From: Phyto melanocephala
Lineage: Eukaryota > Arthropoda > Insecta > Diptera > Rhinophoridae
NCBI GenBank assembly: GCA_941918925.1
Contig: OW799233.1
Coordinates: 30,572,421 to 30,636,420 of the forward strand
Length of the DNA stretch: 64,000 nt
Direction of reading: 5' to 3'
How positions within the stretch are numbered: the stretch's first letter is position 1; every line of letters begins with the position of its first letter. The position numbers and the translations under genes are program-made. The notes beneath the pieces are model-generated. The model saw only the letters and a program-made list of their open reading frames with translations. It did not search any database and was not told the DNA's origin. This document shows, piece after piece, positions 1 to 11,749 of this stretch.

Positions 1-959
1 CAAAGGCATCAATATAATGGACCCAAGTGAGCTGCACAACAGCTGCCTGTTATACCTACATACCTACCTATAGAGGTTAGGGAAACTTAAATGTCGATGA
101 AGCGCATCGCACGCTCATAGCTGTTGCGCAATGAGAGAAAAGATAGTGATATCAGAACTTTACTGACGAGGCATAGGAAAATCGTGGGTGAATTCAAAGA
201 GGTTAGGGAGACTCAAGACGCGACAGACTAAAGAACACATTAAATGTTACTGCTGAGGGGGATTGATTTAAGTTATCGGCAGTCACCAGTGTGCAATATG
301 AAATCGTTGTCTAGTCAAAAGAAAACGCCTGTATTGGAGTAAGACTCAGTGAAGGAAGAAATGCCGATTGGTAGCCATGAAATCGCTGTAGATCAAATGG
401 GTTTTAAAAACCAACCCGTAATATTATTGGTTTTCTTTGCTATCCCCCTTAAATACTTACATATAAATATCAGTAGTAATCCCCAAAAACTAGACTCTAT
501 GATAATTACTTTTACAAAATTATAACAAAACAGAAATTTTAAAAAAAATTTTATACAAATACACAATTATATAAAACTTCCATTATTCTTGCCAATAATT
601 TAAAATTTTATTCAGAAAGCATTTTCTTCCTCGTAAAAATGTTTTTTAATATGAGCAAATAAATACACAATTTATGGAGACTGATCGATAAAACAAAAAA
701 CAAAATATAATTTTTCATCACTTTTATCGAACACAGTTGAATTGTTCTCTCGCCGCTCATGACGCTAAAAAAAATTGAAAGTAAACCTACTTTTTGCATT
801 GCATGCGTCAGAACATCATCTAGCTACAACTACATTGAACACGATGGGTTTTTGGTTGTAGTTGTTATATATATTTATCCTTAGTTGTTATTTATTTTCG
901 TTGATACAGACCAGAGAACAGTTAAATTTGTTTTTTTTTATGAATTAGAAAAAATCTCA
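1..959. other. Unassigned AT-rich stretch, probably neuroligin intron
   Basis: I recognise no gene here. A short direct repeat, AGAGGTTAGGGA, starts at about 74 and again at about 199, in the less AT-rich first 400 bases, which may be the tail of an unidentified repeat. The rest is simple AT-rich sequence. Confidence 0.4.
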
Positions 960-1039
960 AAAAATTAGCGTTTAATTGACAATATATCAATTGAGTAAAG
1001 CAATGTATGATATGATACAGTGTAATATATGTAGTGTAT

Positions 1040-1640
1040 GTAATATTTAATGTAGTAGAATCTAGAGGGCGACTTTTGATAATCGCTGCGAATATCCCTA
1101 CAGAAAACAGTCTGGCGGTGTTAATTCTTATTATTTTATGTGTAGGCGGATTCACAGATCCGAAATGTGAAACTATGCGGTTTACCAACGTTTCCATCAA
1201 TAAATCAATTGTGGTAAAGGTTGTGTGGCATATTGCGATGTTTTGTTGAAGCCACAGGTCCTGCACTTCATAATTATTTAGTTGAAGACCCATGGTCTGC
1301 AACGTTCTGACCAGCATCGTTTTTTTTTGAGGAAGTACGGGCCACATAAAGTACACCAAAGAGTCAGTTTTCTTGGATGTAACGCTATCTCAACATACGC
1401 TTGAGAAATATCATCACTTCAAATATGACAGTTTTGTTTATTGACGTAACAATTTAAACAAAAGTGAGCTTCGTCGGTAAATAAAATATTTTTACCGTAA
1501 AATGGACGTAGTGTGCGATATGTATTTTGAACTGAACCATGATTTTCAAAATAATTTAACATTATTCGAAAGCGTGGTTCAAGAGTCAGTCTATTCATGT
1601 TTAAATGCGAAGCTAAACTACACTAAACACAAATTACTTG
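1040..1640 (-). pseudogene. Internally deleted Tc1/mariner-like transposase remnant
   Basis: Read on the minus strand from about 1610 down, the translation gives a helix-turn-helix segment (ENHGSVQNTYRTLRPFYG). It joins directly to the first-aspartate block (ILFTDEAHF), followed by YVNKQNC, a WCTLCGPYF-like block, and a second-aspartate block decayed to LWLQQNIAICHTT (families usually have WFQQDGATCHTA). The linker and about 100 residues between the HTH and the first Asp are missing, and stops and a frame change are present. This is a dead mariner copy; the family match is from memory of conserved blocks. Confidence 0.75.
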
Positions 1641-1699
1641 ACAGCTGATAAAATTTCCGCCGGTTAAAAACTGTTGTCAATTTAAAATTCTATAACTCT

Positions 1700-3239
1700 A
1701 CGCAAAACATTCTGTAAAACAATAAACTTACAGTTCCAAGAGTAGCGAATACTAAACAATTGGTGTGAATATATTTTATGCTGATTGAAATAATTTCTGA
1801 ACATATTATAACTTGTACTATACAAAATTTAAACCTGTTATATTTTTGGTGTTTCTTTGAATATTAATCTAAAATGAATTACTAAATTGTTGATTTCCTC
1901 ACGACAACTAGTTAAAGAAATATAATTTTTTGAGGAATTGATGGTATTTACAAACTTAACTTAAAAATGTAAATGAATGCTGAGCGAATGGTTTGAATGT
2001 TTTTAGTTTGTTCATATGACATCATGTTATTTCAGTGAGTTTGCAAATTATCTATACATAATTCTATCGTTGTCAATTAAATGCAATACAAAAACCATGA
2101 ATATACGAATAGGCAGAAAGCATGAATGATTTCATTCTTTTCTCTGATACAGACTGAACAAATTATTTTAATTTCTTTTGTACAACAGGATAATATTACT
2201 TTGTACTGCGGATAAGGAGGTCGTTTAGATATTCAACTTGTGAAATCCCAAAATTAAACTTGACTACCAGTTGTCACCACTTTTAAATTACAATTAAGAG
2301 AGCAAGATTTTTTCTGGGAAATCATTTATTGTAACAAGTGGTATTTTTTATTAACAACTGACAATAGAAAAACTTATCACTTAAGTAAAGCTGATGAAAT
2401 CTCTTGACAAAATTAAGTAAAAATATTTACTAAAGAAAGTAAGTTAAATACATTTCAAAAAGTTAATAAAAAAAACGAAAATCTTGTACAAAACAAACTA
2501 CATTTTGCAACAGCTCTTACGTATTTGATAAAAAGTATTTATTATATTAAAAAGAACACTGAAAGAAATCCAAATAAGTGAAAATAAATAATTTTGAAAT
2601 GTATATGGCAGTGCGGCCAACATTATGGTTTTATACTTATAAAAAGTGAGCAGAAACTAGACAAATTCTAAAATGAAATAGAAATAAAAATAAGCAAAAT
2701 ATATATTTTTTATTTTATTAATATGAAAACAAGCAAAAACTACAGAAATAAACTACGTAGTCACGTTCAAAATTATAGTTAGTTATTCCGTTTTATTCAT
2801 TCTTTTTGTTTTTTTTTGTTTTTTGTCGGTGACTTGAGTCTTACATTCTACTGTTATTGTAACAATGTGCCAAAGTGGTATTAAAATAATAACCAGAAAA
2901 TTTGTTAGTTTTAAAATAATGTTGAATTTCTATGTATTTGTGAGAGCCAAGGAAGATGAGAAACGAAAGCAAAAGAAAATATATAAATGTGCAAAAATAA
3001 TGGGAAGTCTACAGAAAAAAATTTAGTTATAATTTAATGTAGTTTTGATAAAATTTGTTTTAAATTTTGAAAATATTTTCGATAGAATTTTTGTTTGAAT
3101 GTATTAAAATGTAGACTGAATTTATACTAGCTAACATATTTTAGAATGAAGGTTGGATGTACAGTTAATAATTGCTAGCAAATTTGTTAGGCTTCAACAC
3201 TCTTAATTGAATGAAGTTGAAGTTAGGATGATTAACGAA
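1700..3239. other. AT-rich non-coding stretch
   Basis: No supported ORF, repeat or RNA is visible. The stretch is A/T-rich with homopolymer runs and is probably intron of the neuroligin gene. Confidence 0.4.
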
Positions 3240-3480
3240 TGCCGCTCGTTGCTTCTTAAATATTCTTTAATCCAAATGTAGCCCGCGGTTACGCCTTAAA
3301 CTTTGATTTTGGCCAATTTTTAAAATCATTTCGGTCGATATCTCACCAATGGAAATTGTACTATTGACTCCGGGGCTCAAATCAAATCTTAGTAGCCAAT
3401 TTTAACTACGCCAAAACGTAATTTATCACCAAACTCACCTTCAATTGTATAGTGTGTTCATGGATTAGTGTGGCTCCGTA
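3240..3480 (-). pseudogene. Possible mariner transposase scrap
   Basis: The minus strand contains a translation reading EFGDKLRFGVVKIGY, which resembles the FGDxxISRFGxVNWP block before the last catalytic residue of mariner transposases. It is broken by stops on both sides and has no terminal repeat. The sequence is less AT-rich than its surroundings. This is a weak match. Confidence 0.3.
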
Positions 3481-3593
3481 TCGTATCAATTTGGAAAAAA
3501 AAGTGGGTAGACATTGCACGTAACCGATCGAATAGCACAAGCCCAAAAGTTGATAATGGAGGTAATTTGACATATCACGATCTGTATTAAAAA

Positions 3594-4382
3594 CAAGTAA
3601 CAGTGCTATATTCGGCCGTGCCGAATCTTATATATCCTTCACAACGTGTAGTCATGCAATAACAATTGTTTGTATCACCATTCATACCATATAAAATACG
3701 TGTATACGTACACGTTAGAATAAATGTGGCATCGAATCCCAGCTGAGCCAAAAAAATTTTATTTTATTTTATTTAATATATTATTTATATTTTATTATTT
3801 TTTTTATATTTTTTTTAAATTTTCTTTAAATTTTTTTTAAAAAATTTTTTTAGAAAAATTTTTAAAAAATTTTTTTAATTTTTGTTTAAAATTTTTTTAA
3901 AATTTTTTTTTGTAGTTTTTTTTATTATTTTTTTCTTATTTTTAATATTTTTTTTTTGTAATTTTTTTTGTTTGGTATGTTTTTTACATGTATGTATGTA
4001 TGTATGTTGTTGTTGTAATTGTGAAAAAAAACGAGGTGGTCGTGGTTTTTTGCTCATATCTCAGAAAGTTATGGGGCGATTGTGCTGAATTTCAATAGCG
4101 ATTCATTCCTGGATATTTCCAAGAGATTGATACCATATACAGATCTGAGGAACATATAGTTGCTTCTAGAAGTTGATTTCAACCAACACACGGACAGACG
4201 GGCAGACGGACAGACGGACAGACGGATAGACGGACAGACGGTCAGGGCTTAATCGACTCCTCTATTCATAAGCTTTCAGAAAATATATACTTTATGGGGT
4301 CGGAAATGAAAATTGTAGAAATTACAAACGGAATGACAAAGCTATATATACCCTTGTGCACCACAGGTGAAGGGTATAATAA
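3594..4382 (-). mobile_element. Family II DINE/helentron-like element
   Basis: The 3' end is at about 3594 (ACAAGTAA) with the hairpin ATTCGGCCGTGCCGAAT just inside. The 5' end is at about 4380, where TATACCCTT...GGTGAAGGGTATA marks the subterminal inverted repeat. Inside are a T-rich tract with an ATGT microsatellite (3989-4005), a GTCY-type tract (GACGGACA repeats, 4195-4242) and the core CCCCATAAAGTATATATTTT on the minus strand. Subterminal repeats, a 3' hairpin and a GTCY microsatellite are the published hallmarks of DINE-1/HINE (mini-me) elements. It has no coding capacity. Confidence 0.75.
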
Positions 4383-4389
4383 CCGTTAC

Positions 4390-4596
4390 AGCAGCAATAT
4401 TCTTATTTGTATGCACTCTTCGCATACAAGTACGTGGACTACTACCTAATAAACATAAATTGGTGCGAAACTTAGTTACAGCAGCTTGAAAAGCCGGTTC
4501 GATAGGTGGAGTATGAATATGCCCATACCATACACAGTCCTCATAAAGAGCCCGCATTTGGGTAATAAAATTCAATACAATAAAACTCAAAAACAA
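4390..4596 (-). pseudogene. Transposase helix-turn-helix fragment
   Basis: The minus-strand frame reads MRALYEDCVWYGHIHTP, then AVTKFRT and HTNKNIAAVT. This resembles the N-terminal DNA-binding region of mariner-type transposases, where an HTH of the form LY..YG..NRPT is followed by KF.TG and a NIAAV segment. The remainder of the transposase is absent and the fragment abuts the family II element. Reading-frame length is about 70 residues of match; identity is tentative. Confidence 0.4.
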
Positions 4597-4627
4597 TAAA
4601 ACTCAAATACAATAAAATATAAATAAA

Positions 4628-5719
4628 TCTATATATATAAAAGTGAAACTGTGTGTGTGTGTGTGTGTGTGTTAGCTATAGACTCCGAAACTGTAAAACC
4701 GATCGGGCTCAAACTTTGGTAAGTTGTTGTACAAATACCAGGGAGTGTTTATGGGTGAAAAAAGTGGGCGGGGTCACGCCCATAAAAAATTAGTTATCAG
4801 TTTTAGCTACTTGCACTTTGCACACATATCGAGCTGTCATGACTAAATAATTTCGTGATAAGAAAAGTGGGCGGGGCCACGCCCCTAAAAAAGTTTTAAT
4901 ATTGAGGTACTTGCACTGGACCGATTTTTCTGAAACTTTGCACACATATTAAGCTGTCATGACTTTATAATTTCGTGATTGAAAAAGTGGGCGGGGTCAC
5001 GTCCATTATAAATTAGTTATCAGTTTTAGCTACTTGCACTGGACGAATTTTCTGAAACTTTGCAAACATACTAAGCTGTCATGACTTTACACTTTCGTCA
5101 TTAGAAAAGTGGGCAGTGCCACGCCCATTAAAAAAAGGTATCATTTTGAGGTACTTGCACTGGACCGATTTTTCTGAAACTTTGCATACATATTGAGCTG
5201 TCATGACTATACAATTTCGTGATTAGAAAAGTGGGCAGGGGTAGGCCCATTAAAAAAATTATAGTTTTAAGGTACTTTCACTGGACCGACTTTTCTGAAA
5301 CTTTGCACACTTATTGAGCTGTCATGACTATACAGTTTCGTAATAAGAAAAGTGGGCAGTGCCACGCCCATAAAAAAAGGTATCATTTTGAGGTACTTGC
5401 ACTGGACCGATTTTTCTGAAACTTTGCACACATATTGAGCTGTCATGACTATACAATTTCGTGATTAGAAAAGTGGGCAGGGGTAGGCCCATTAAAAAAA
5501 TTATAGTTTTAAGGTACTTTCACTGGACCGACTTTTCTGAAACTTTGCACACTTATTGAGCTGTCATGACTATACAGTTTCGTAATTAGAAAAGTGGGCA
5601 GTGCCAGGCTCATAAAGAAAAAGTTATAGTTTTTAGCCTTGCACTTGATATAAGATTAAAATTTAGAGTGCTATTAAAATTCATGAAGGGGCGTAGCAAC
5701 GCGCGCCGGGCTTTTCTAG
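4628..5719 (+). mobile_element. Non-autonomous Helitron with tandem array
   Basis: The element begins TCTATATATATAAAAGTG directly after an A and ends GGGCTTTTCTAG directly before a T, matching the Helitron rules (5' TC, 3' CTRR, insertion between A and T). A GC-rich segment that can fold (GCGT-AGCA-ACGC, around 5692-5703) lies just before the 3' end. A TG microsatellite is at 4650-4671. The body is about eight units of roughly 121 bp, each carrying AAAGTGGGC(G/A)GxGxCACGCCC and ending GCTGTCATGACT. No Rep/helicase gene is present, so it needs an autonomous partner. Confidence 0.85.
4760..5635 (+). repeat. 121-bp tandem repeats within the Helitron
   Basis: The marker GTGGGC recurs at about 4766, 4867, 4988, 5109, 5231, 5352, 5473 and 5594. 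The pair starting at 5109 is repeated almost exactly at 5352, so the last part is a higher-order repeat of about 242 bp. The other two Helitron copies in the window have fewer units. Confidence 0.85.
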
Positions 5720-6004
5720 TAAAATATATAATTTAAGCGTTGTTCGTTTGTAAGTCTACTTATCGTGAAATGGCAACAGAGCATCTTCCACTACCACACG
5801 TCACGCATCTTTTTTACAACTAAAATTCGAGTAGCAAAAAATCATCATTATAAATCTTAATTTTTGTATGCGATGTAACAATTCTTAGCTCTCTGTTTTG
5901 CAATAAATAAACGCTAATTTCATTCCTATTAGGACCACTTTAATCATGCCTTTCTTTTAAGCACTGTTGTAGATGGTTGCAGAAAGTAGAAGAGAAATAT
6001 AAAA
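5720..6004. other. Unassigned spacer between Helitron and composite element
   Basis: No gene or repeat recognised. It lies between the Helitron 3' end and the family I 3' end at 6005. Confidence 0.4.
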
Positions 6005-6111
6005 CAAGTAATAGCACTATATTCGGCTGTGCCGAATCTTTTATACCCACCACCAATTCTGTGTACATTTAAAGCACAATAATTATTATTTTGTTAATGG
6101 CTTTCTTTGTA

Positions 6112-6596
6112 GAGGGTGGTTAAATTTTAAATTTAAAACAGAGGCCGAATTACGGCACTCGAACGTGATCGAAATTTGAAAACTCTTATTAGAATCTATA
6201 TACCTAAAGCATACTCGATCGTTCGAGTAAAATTTCGATCGATATCGAATGCCGTAATTCGGCCCCAGGTCTGTATAAAATGTTAGAACATCTATGAATG
6301 CCTTCTAAATTCGTTAAATGAGAAGCATTGCTGTTTATCGCGATAGTGTGGCAAAAAAACAGTCAACTTCGACTCATCATCGTGCCACACAATTGAGCAT
6401 CAGCAATGTTATTTAAAATTTGGACTATCGGATCGAGGTGTGCCGTTGAGGTCGCGGGGCCATTTGGCCGATATTTTGTTCCATACATAATTGAACCATA
6501 CAAATATTATCATTAAAAAAGAAATGATAATAATTTCCTAAATAATTTGTGTTTTATTCAAAATCAACATCGGCCCTTAAAATTTAACCACCTTTT
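6112..6596 (+). mobile_element. Deleted mariner nested in family I element
   Basis: Terminal inverted repeats GGGTGGTTAAATTTTAA and its complement are flanked by TA. The residual coding sequence on the + strand includes a block recalling RRRAQQLNI and a C-terminal GHLADI-like block; the catalytic core is missing. In this copy the N-terminal part is also gone and is replaced by a palindromic MITE (6143-6264). Confidence 0.7.
6143..6264. mobile_element. Palindromic MITE, third-level insertion
   Basis: The sequence starts AGGCCGAATTACGGCA and ends with the inverted form TGCCGTAATTCGGCC, enclosing inverted TCGATCG-type segments and an AT-rich loop. It sits inside the mariner, flanked by CAG on both sides, which may be a 3-bp target duplication. 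The same insertion is in copy B near 33380-33505. Confidence 0.65.
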
Positions 6597-7485
6597 ATAA
6601 CTTGGATATGCTGGTAAAATGTTTTCGTAAATTAAGTGTTTCAGTGAAAATGGGCGTTAAAGTAAGCGTGTTTATAAAATTTCTGCTAATAAATACAACT
6701 TAGATATTTCAATATAGTCCGTAATTCTTCCAAAATATTTATTCATTGAGATATTATATGAATTTGAAATAAAGGATTATATAGGATGTGGGCGTAACAG
6801 TGGGCGTGTCACCTAAATTTTCTGGCATAACAATAACATTGACTAGAAGGATTTCCGTAGCAAATTTTATCATCATACCTCTAATTTTGTCGGTTTTATA
6901 AATTTAAATTTCATTAACAGTAAATAACGTGGAAAGTGAGCGTTATAGTAGGTGTGTCGAAGTCATTTATGCTAATAAATACAACTTAGATATTTCAATA
7001 AAGTCCTTTATTATTCGATTTATAGAGAAATTATAAGAATTTAAGAGAAAACGTTGTATGGGAGGTTGGCGTGTCACATTTATTTTCCGTCAGAAGAAAG
7101 CCTTTGACCAAAAAGCAATTCCTGCAAAATTTCAGAATCGTAGATCTAAATTTGTCACTCTTGTTAGGTTTAAAATTTTTAACATATTGGAAAATACACT
7201 GCGCGGTATAAATTTTCGTACATTTTGATCTCTAACTCCCTTCCTAATGCATGCATTTAGGCAATTTTTCTTTCTTCCTTATACTCCGATTTAGCCAATT
7301 TTCTATTCCAAACAAACCTTGTGTATAAGACATATTCTGGCAAAATTTGAGCCCACTAGCTTTTTCGATGGGACCTCTATCGTGCTTTTAACAGACGGAC
7401 ATACGGACGGACATAGCTAGATCGTCGTCAAATGAAACCCCAATTAAGAATATACATACAATTTTTTTGGTGGCGGATATAAAAA

Positions 7486-8350
7486 CTCAAATACTTCAAA
7501 AAAACACATTACAAAAAAATTTGTTTAGCTCTTTTACTAAAATTTTGCAAAAAATATTTGACCTTGTGTCACAAAAATTGGTCTGCTGATCACGGTCGGA
7601 TCGTAACGGGTATAAAATGGGGAGGAGAGGAGAGTTTTATCTACTAAATGGTGCTAATTCCTTTTTGTTATCTTATGTTTTCTAGAAGTTATGGTGTATT
7701 AAAAAAAGGAATTTAGGAAAATTTAGACCTAAAGATAAAAAAAAATTATTTCTAAACATTATAAACAATTTATTTTAATGTACTAATGGCTAACAAATTT
7801 TAAAATTATACAAAACTTATTTCGTTTGAAAATCTTTTAAAAGCAAAATGTTATAGAACTTTAAAAATCAAAATCTTACTAATAAATTTCCTGTTTTAGC
7901 AAAACTCTGAGCATGTCTATTTTGAATCACCCTGTGGCCCTTAAAATTTAACCACCCTTTGCAAGAGAATAGATAGATAAAAAAAAAATTAGTTAAAATA
8001 TGTATTTTAGATATTCAAATACTTATTTTAAATCTACTGATGCACATTTTTTTAAAATATTTTTAAATATTAAACCTCATAAGACTGTGTGTACAACTAT
8101 ATGTAAAGTTGGGCACAAATCATTACTCTAGTTAATTTTTGTCAACAAACTTCGGTCATTTTCGTTTTCACAAACCCCTATAAAATTCCTTTGTAGTTTG
8201 TGCAAAAAAATGTTACTAGAGTCATCTAGTGTTCTACGTGATGTTTAGCAAAGACATCATCCTCAGTGTTTGCAAAATGTAGTGGCGCCTTCAACAGATG
8301 TCGCCATCTGCAATGAATAAATGCTAATGAATATGACTAATATATTTTTA
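7486..8350. other. Sequence trapped between two family I 5' ends
   Basis: This contains no recognisable gene. One mariner terminal repeat (GGCCCTTAAAATTTAACCACCC) lies at 7934-7955. From about 8107 a stretch begins AAGTTGGGCACAAATC, a phrase also seen inverted near 51520. The whole block recurs in copy B (31263-32158). Confidence 0.55.
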
Positions 8351-8854
8351 TAAAAATTTAAAAAAAAGTGGGCGTGGCACATTTATTTTCCGTTATAACG
8401 AAGACTTTGACCAAAAAACCATGTTTGCAAAATTTCAGAACCGTACATATAGTTTTGTCAGTTTTATTACGTTTTAAACTTCAAATATACACTGAGCGGT
8501 ATAATTTTTCGATGTTTGAAGGACACGGTTTTTTCGACCTACTCTTGCTTTACGAGCTATAACTCTCTTCCTAATATTCCGATATAGCCCATTTTCAATA
8601 CCAAACAAACCTTGTCTATAAGAAAGATTCTGGCAAAATTTGAGCCCTTTAGCTTTTTCGGTGCGACCTCTATCGTGCTTTCAACAGACGGACAGACGGA
8701 CAGACGGACGGACATAGCTAGATCATCATCAAATCAAACCCCGATTCAGAATATATATACTTTATGGGGTCTAAAATGGATATTTCGATGTGTTACAAAC
8801 GGAATGACAAAATGAATATACCCCCACCATTTTTTTGGTGGCGGGTATAAAAAA
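8351..8854 (-). mobile_element. Partial family I element (outer 5' end of copy A)
   Basis: This carries the 5' terminal repeat CACCATTTTTTTGGTGGCGG, the core CGATTCAGAATATATATACT and the tract GACGGACAGACGGACAGACG on the + strand (8690-8712). It lacks a 3' hairpin. Chance ORFs through it are not genes: the same translation recurs in each family I copy. Confidence 0.7.
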
Positions 8855-9444
8855 TTTCCACTTCAATTAAACTTTTTTTTTTCTGCACTGCCGTAATAGG
8901 AGGACTGTATTTGAAAAAATTTTCTATAACATAAATAATAACAAATCTGATTACAAAAAAAAAAAAATTATTTTATAACCACATTTTTAGTGAGTTTATT
9001 AGAACACATTACACAGATATTGTGTGATTTTAATTTTACACAATTTTCTTGTATCCTTTCCTTTAACGCTTTATGAACTGCTTATTTCGTTTGAGACCAA
9101 TTCCCAGTATCTTACAAATGGCATGAATTCTGGACAGTTTGTTTGACTTCTCCAGGCATCAAAAAACATAATTATTTCAATACTTAAAGGTAGCTTTGAT
9201 GTAAAGGCAAAAGACTAGATTATGCCACTAGAAGATAGATACTACATGCTGTGTAACGAAAGGCTTAAGTCCCTTTTCCCAATTTGATATTCATTTACGA
9301 ATTTATTGTACAAAAGACCTACTTCTCTCATCTTAGTAACAGATAACTTGCCATACCGGGATTTTTTATTGATTTTTTAAATAAAAAACTCTATTATTCT
9401 GGTTCTTTGTTCAGCTGAAAATCTTTACTCCATTATTTATTCTT
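8855..9444. other. Unassigned intronic stretch
   Basis: No gene found. A GC-richer segment at 9060-9350 gives a minus-strand reading CPEFMPFVRYWELVSNE without stops over about 30 residues. It may be an old transposon scrap, but I cannot place it. Confidence 0.3.
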
Positions 9445-11285
9445 CAGATATCTTTTATATATATAAAAGAGTAACGTCACAGACTGACTGACTGATTCAT
9501 CATCACACAGCCCAAACGCAAAGAGCTAGAGACATGAAATTTAGACAATTGGTTCTTCCTGCAATGTGTAGCTTCACTAAAAAGGGATTTTTGTAAATTC
9601 GTACTTTAAGGGGAGAAAAGGGTAAAAACGGGTAAAATCGGTAATCTTATATCTGCTAAACTAAAAATGATACAAATTAAACTGAAAAAGTATTGTAATT
9701 TGCATAAAAAATAAGCTGACAGATGTCGATTTTTTTTGAATTTTCAACCACTTAGGGGGAAAAACGGGTAAAAACTATAATTTGGTACTTTTTTGGTATC
9801 CTATGTAACTTCCAAACACATAAAGCTAGGAAAAAAATTAAACTATATTAAGTAATCCGCAGAAAAATATTAATAGGAATTCGGTACTTTTTTCAAATTC
9901 ACATGTATAAGGGGTAAAAATTGTCCCTTTTTTGGTACCTTTTTTAAAAGAAACTTTACTAATATTATTCAATGGGAAAAAATTTGATATTTATTATTTC
10001 CCAATCGAATATGAACAATTATTTAGGTGAAATTTTTGGAAACTTTTTTGGGGACAAAAAACGTACTAAAAAGGCGAAAATTCCGGAAAATGTATGTAAT
10101 TCATAATTAGATGGCCACTTTTCACAAAATTGTTAATTGGAATTTCACCAGACTTAAAACATTATGATATTTAATAAAAATTAAAACACATTCATAACAG
10201 GGGAAAAATCGGGAAAAGAGTTTGGTACTTCTTAGAACATAATTACTTTTACACAAAAAATAGTAGATTTACTGAGTTTAAATCATGTCTATTAAAATAT
10301 TTTATTACATAGGTATTTGAACATTTTAAACTTGGAATTCGGAACTTGGACCAAAAATGTACTTTTTCGCATATCTATGGTACTTTTTGTATTTTCTACG
10401 TTGATAAAAGTAAAATTGTAAAATAAACGAATATTGATTCCAGGTTAGACTAAAAATTTTTAAGGTACTTTTTGTATTTTCTACGTTTATGAAGATAGGT
10501 TTGTACAATCAAGGACTATTGATTCCAGGTGGGACTAAAAATGTTATTGGCGACCTAAAAGGTACTTTTTTGAATTTTTGTGGGACTTTTTGTATTTTCA
10601 ACGTTGGCGAAGCTAGAATTTCAAAAATAGTGACTATTGATACCAGGTGAGACTGAAAAATTTATGAGCGACCAGAAAGGTACTTTTTTGAAATTTTATG
10701 GGACTTTTTGCATTTTCTACGTTTATGAAGCTAAAATTGTGAAATAAAGGATTAATGATTCAAGTTGAGAACTAAAATGACATTGGCGACGCATTTTTAA
10801 AGAACTCTTGGTATTTTTACGTTTGTGAACAAAGATTCTTAAAATTACTTTTTATTGGTCCGAGGTCTAACTTCTAATATTGTGGACGACCAAAAAATTA
10901 CTTTTTCTAATTTCTTTTATATTTTGTATACATAGAATTCTGAATGTAGGTAATAATAAGCCAAGTTGATGTTTTTAGTGAAGGAAAAAATTTTACTTTT
11001 ATTATTTTTAGGGTAATTTTTGCAAATTCTGAATTTATGAATCTTAATTTTTGAAACTCATTGATCTTGGTTTTAGGTAGGAAATATATGCCCGTTATAT
11101 CCAAAATTGAATCAGAGATTCAAATTTTCATAAATTGAACCAAAAGTATTTAATAATTATAAATAGGTCTTGAGTATTCAATAAATAGTATGAACTGTGC
11201 TATTGAAGTAGCGGGTTATATGATAGTTATTTTTAGATCGGAAAAATAAATACATATATTTATATGTATATATAAAAGATAGAGG
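9445..11285. repeat. Unclassified repeat with degenerate 118-bp units
   Basis: The block opens with TATATATATAAAAGAGTAACGT at about 9457 and closes near 11280 with TATATATAAAAGATAG. The opening resembles non-autonomous Helitron-like repeats of insects that begin TATATAAAAG followed by ACTGACTGACTG. Between 10375 and 10900 a unit with GGTACTTTTTGTATTTTCTACGTT and ATTGATTCCAGGT recurs at 10384, 10469, 10587 and 10705 (spacing 85, 118 and 118). No transposase is visible. Confidence 0.5.
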
Positions 11286-11749
11286 TTTTAAATTTTATTT
11301 GCAGAACAGACATGCAAACACTTTAAATATTTGCATGGCTTTAAAATTATATAAAATTTAATATAATAAGTTCGTTAGTTTTTAGTAAGCAAAATGAATT
11401 ACATTATAGTCTTTTGCTAATTTTTGTGATGGTTTTCCAATATTTGGTTGATGAAATATATTTTTTTATATTTTCATCTTTTTAAATACGAAACTTGATT
11501 AAATTTCTTTCGCACAGTGACACTATTGAAAATTAAATTCAACTATTGTAATAGCAACAAACGATTATGAAAACAATTGCAAATAAAAGTAATAATAATA
11601 ATTGTACTACTACTCCGCTACTACCAATACTACTGCAAAAAAGCACAGAATTTTCTATAGACGACAACTGTTCATTTCTGTAGGTTACATTTATTTCTAT
11701 TTTTTCTATTTTTATTTTTTCATTTTTTCCTTATTTTCTTTTATTGCAG
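11286..11749. other. Intron 3' end before neuroligin exon
   Basis: AT-rich sequence ends in a long T-rich tract and TTTTATTGCAG, a good 3' splice site at 11748-11749. No other feature is seen. Confidence 0.7.

Larger units (their letters stand above)
6005..7485 (-). mobile_element. Family I element with nested mariner (inside copy A)
   Basis: Subterminal repeats are TATACCCACCACC next to the 3' hairpin and GGTGGCGGATATA at the other end. The core AATTAAGAATATACATACA and a short GTCY tract (GACGGACATACGGACGGACAT) lie at 7395-7465. The body holds diverged units of about 240 bp, each with GTGGGCGT.GTCA and the phrase ACTTAGATATTTCAATA. The mariner at 6112-6596 interrupts it near its 3' end. Confidence 0.7.
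6005..8854 (-). mobile_element. Composite family I DINE/helentron element, copy A
   Basis: Read on the minus strand, this unit has a 5' end at about 8854 (TTTTTATACCCGCCACC), a partial family I body (8351-8854), about 0.87 kb of unrelated DNA (7486-8350), a second complete family I element (7485 to 6005) and one 3' hairpin end (ATTCGGCTGTGCCGAAT on the + strand near 6020, then TACTTG reading outwards). The same arrangement recurs inverted at 30633-33674, so the composite seems to have moved or been duplicated as one piece. Copy A lacks about 130 bp of the outer family I body that copy B retains. Confidence 0.7.

Noticed and set aside
3882..4088. Phe-rich open frame in a T-rich tract
   Set aside because: It is a translated homopolymer region of a family II element.
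8612..8815. Open frame with a Thr/Asp/Arg-rich repeat (also at 30671-30874)
   Set aside because: It is the translation of the DINE-like core and GTCY microsatellite, and the same frame appears in several copies. It is not a gene.
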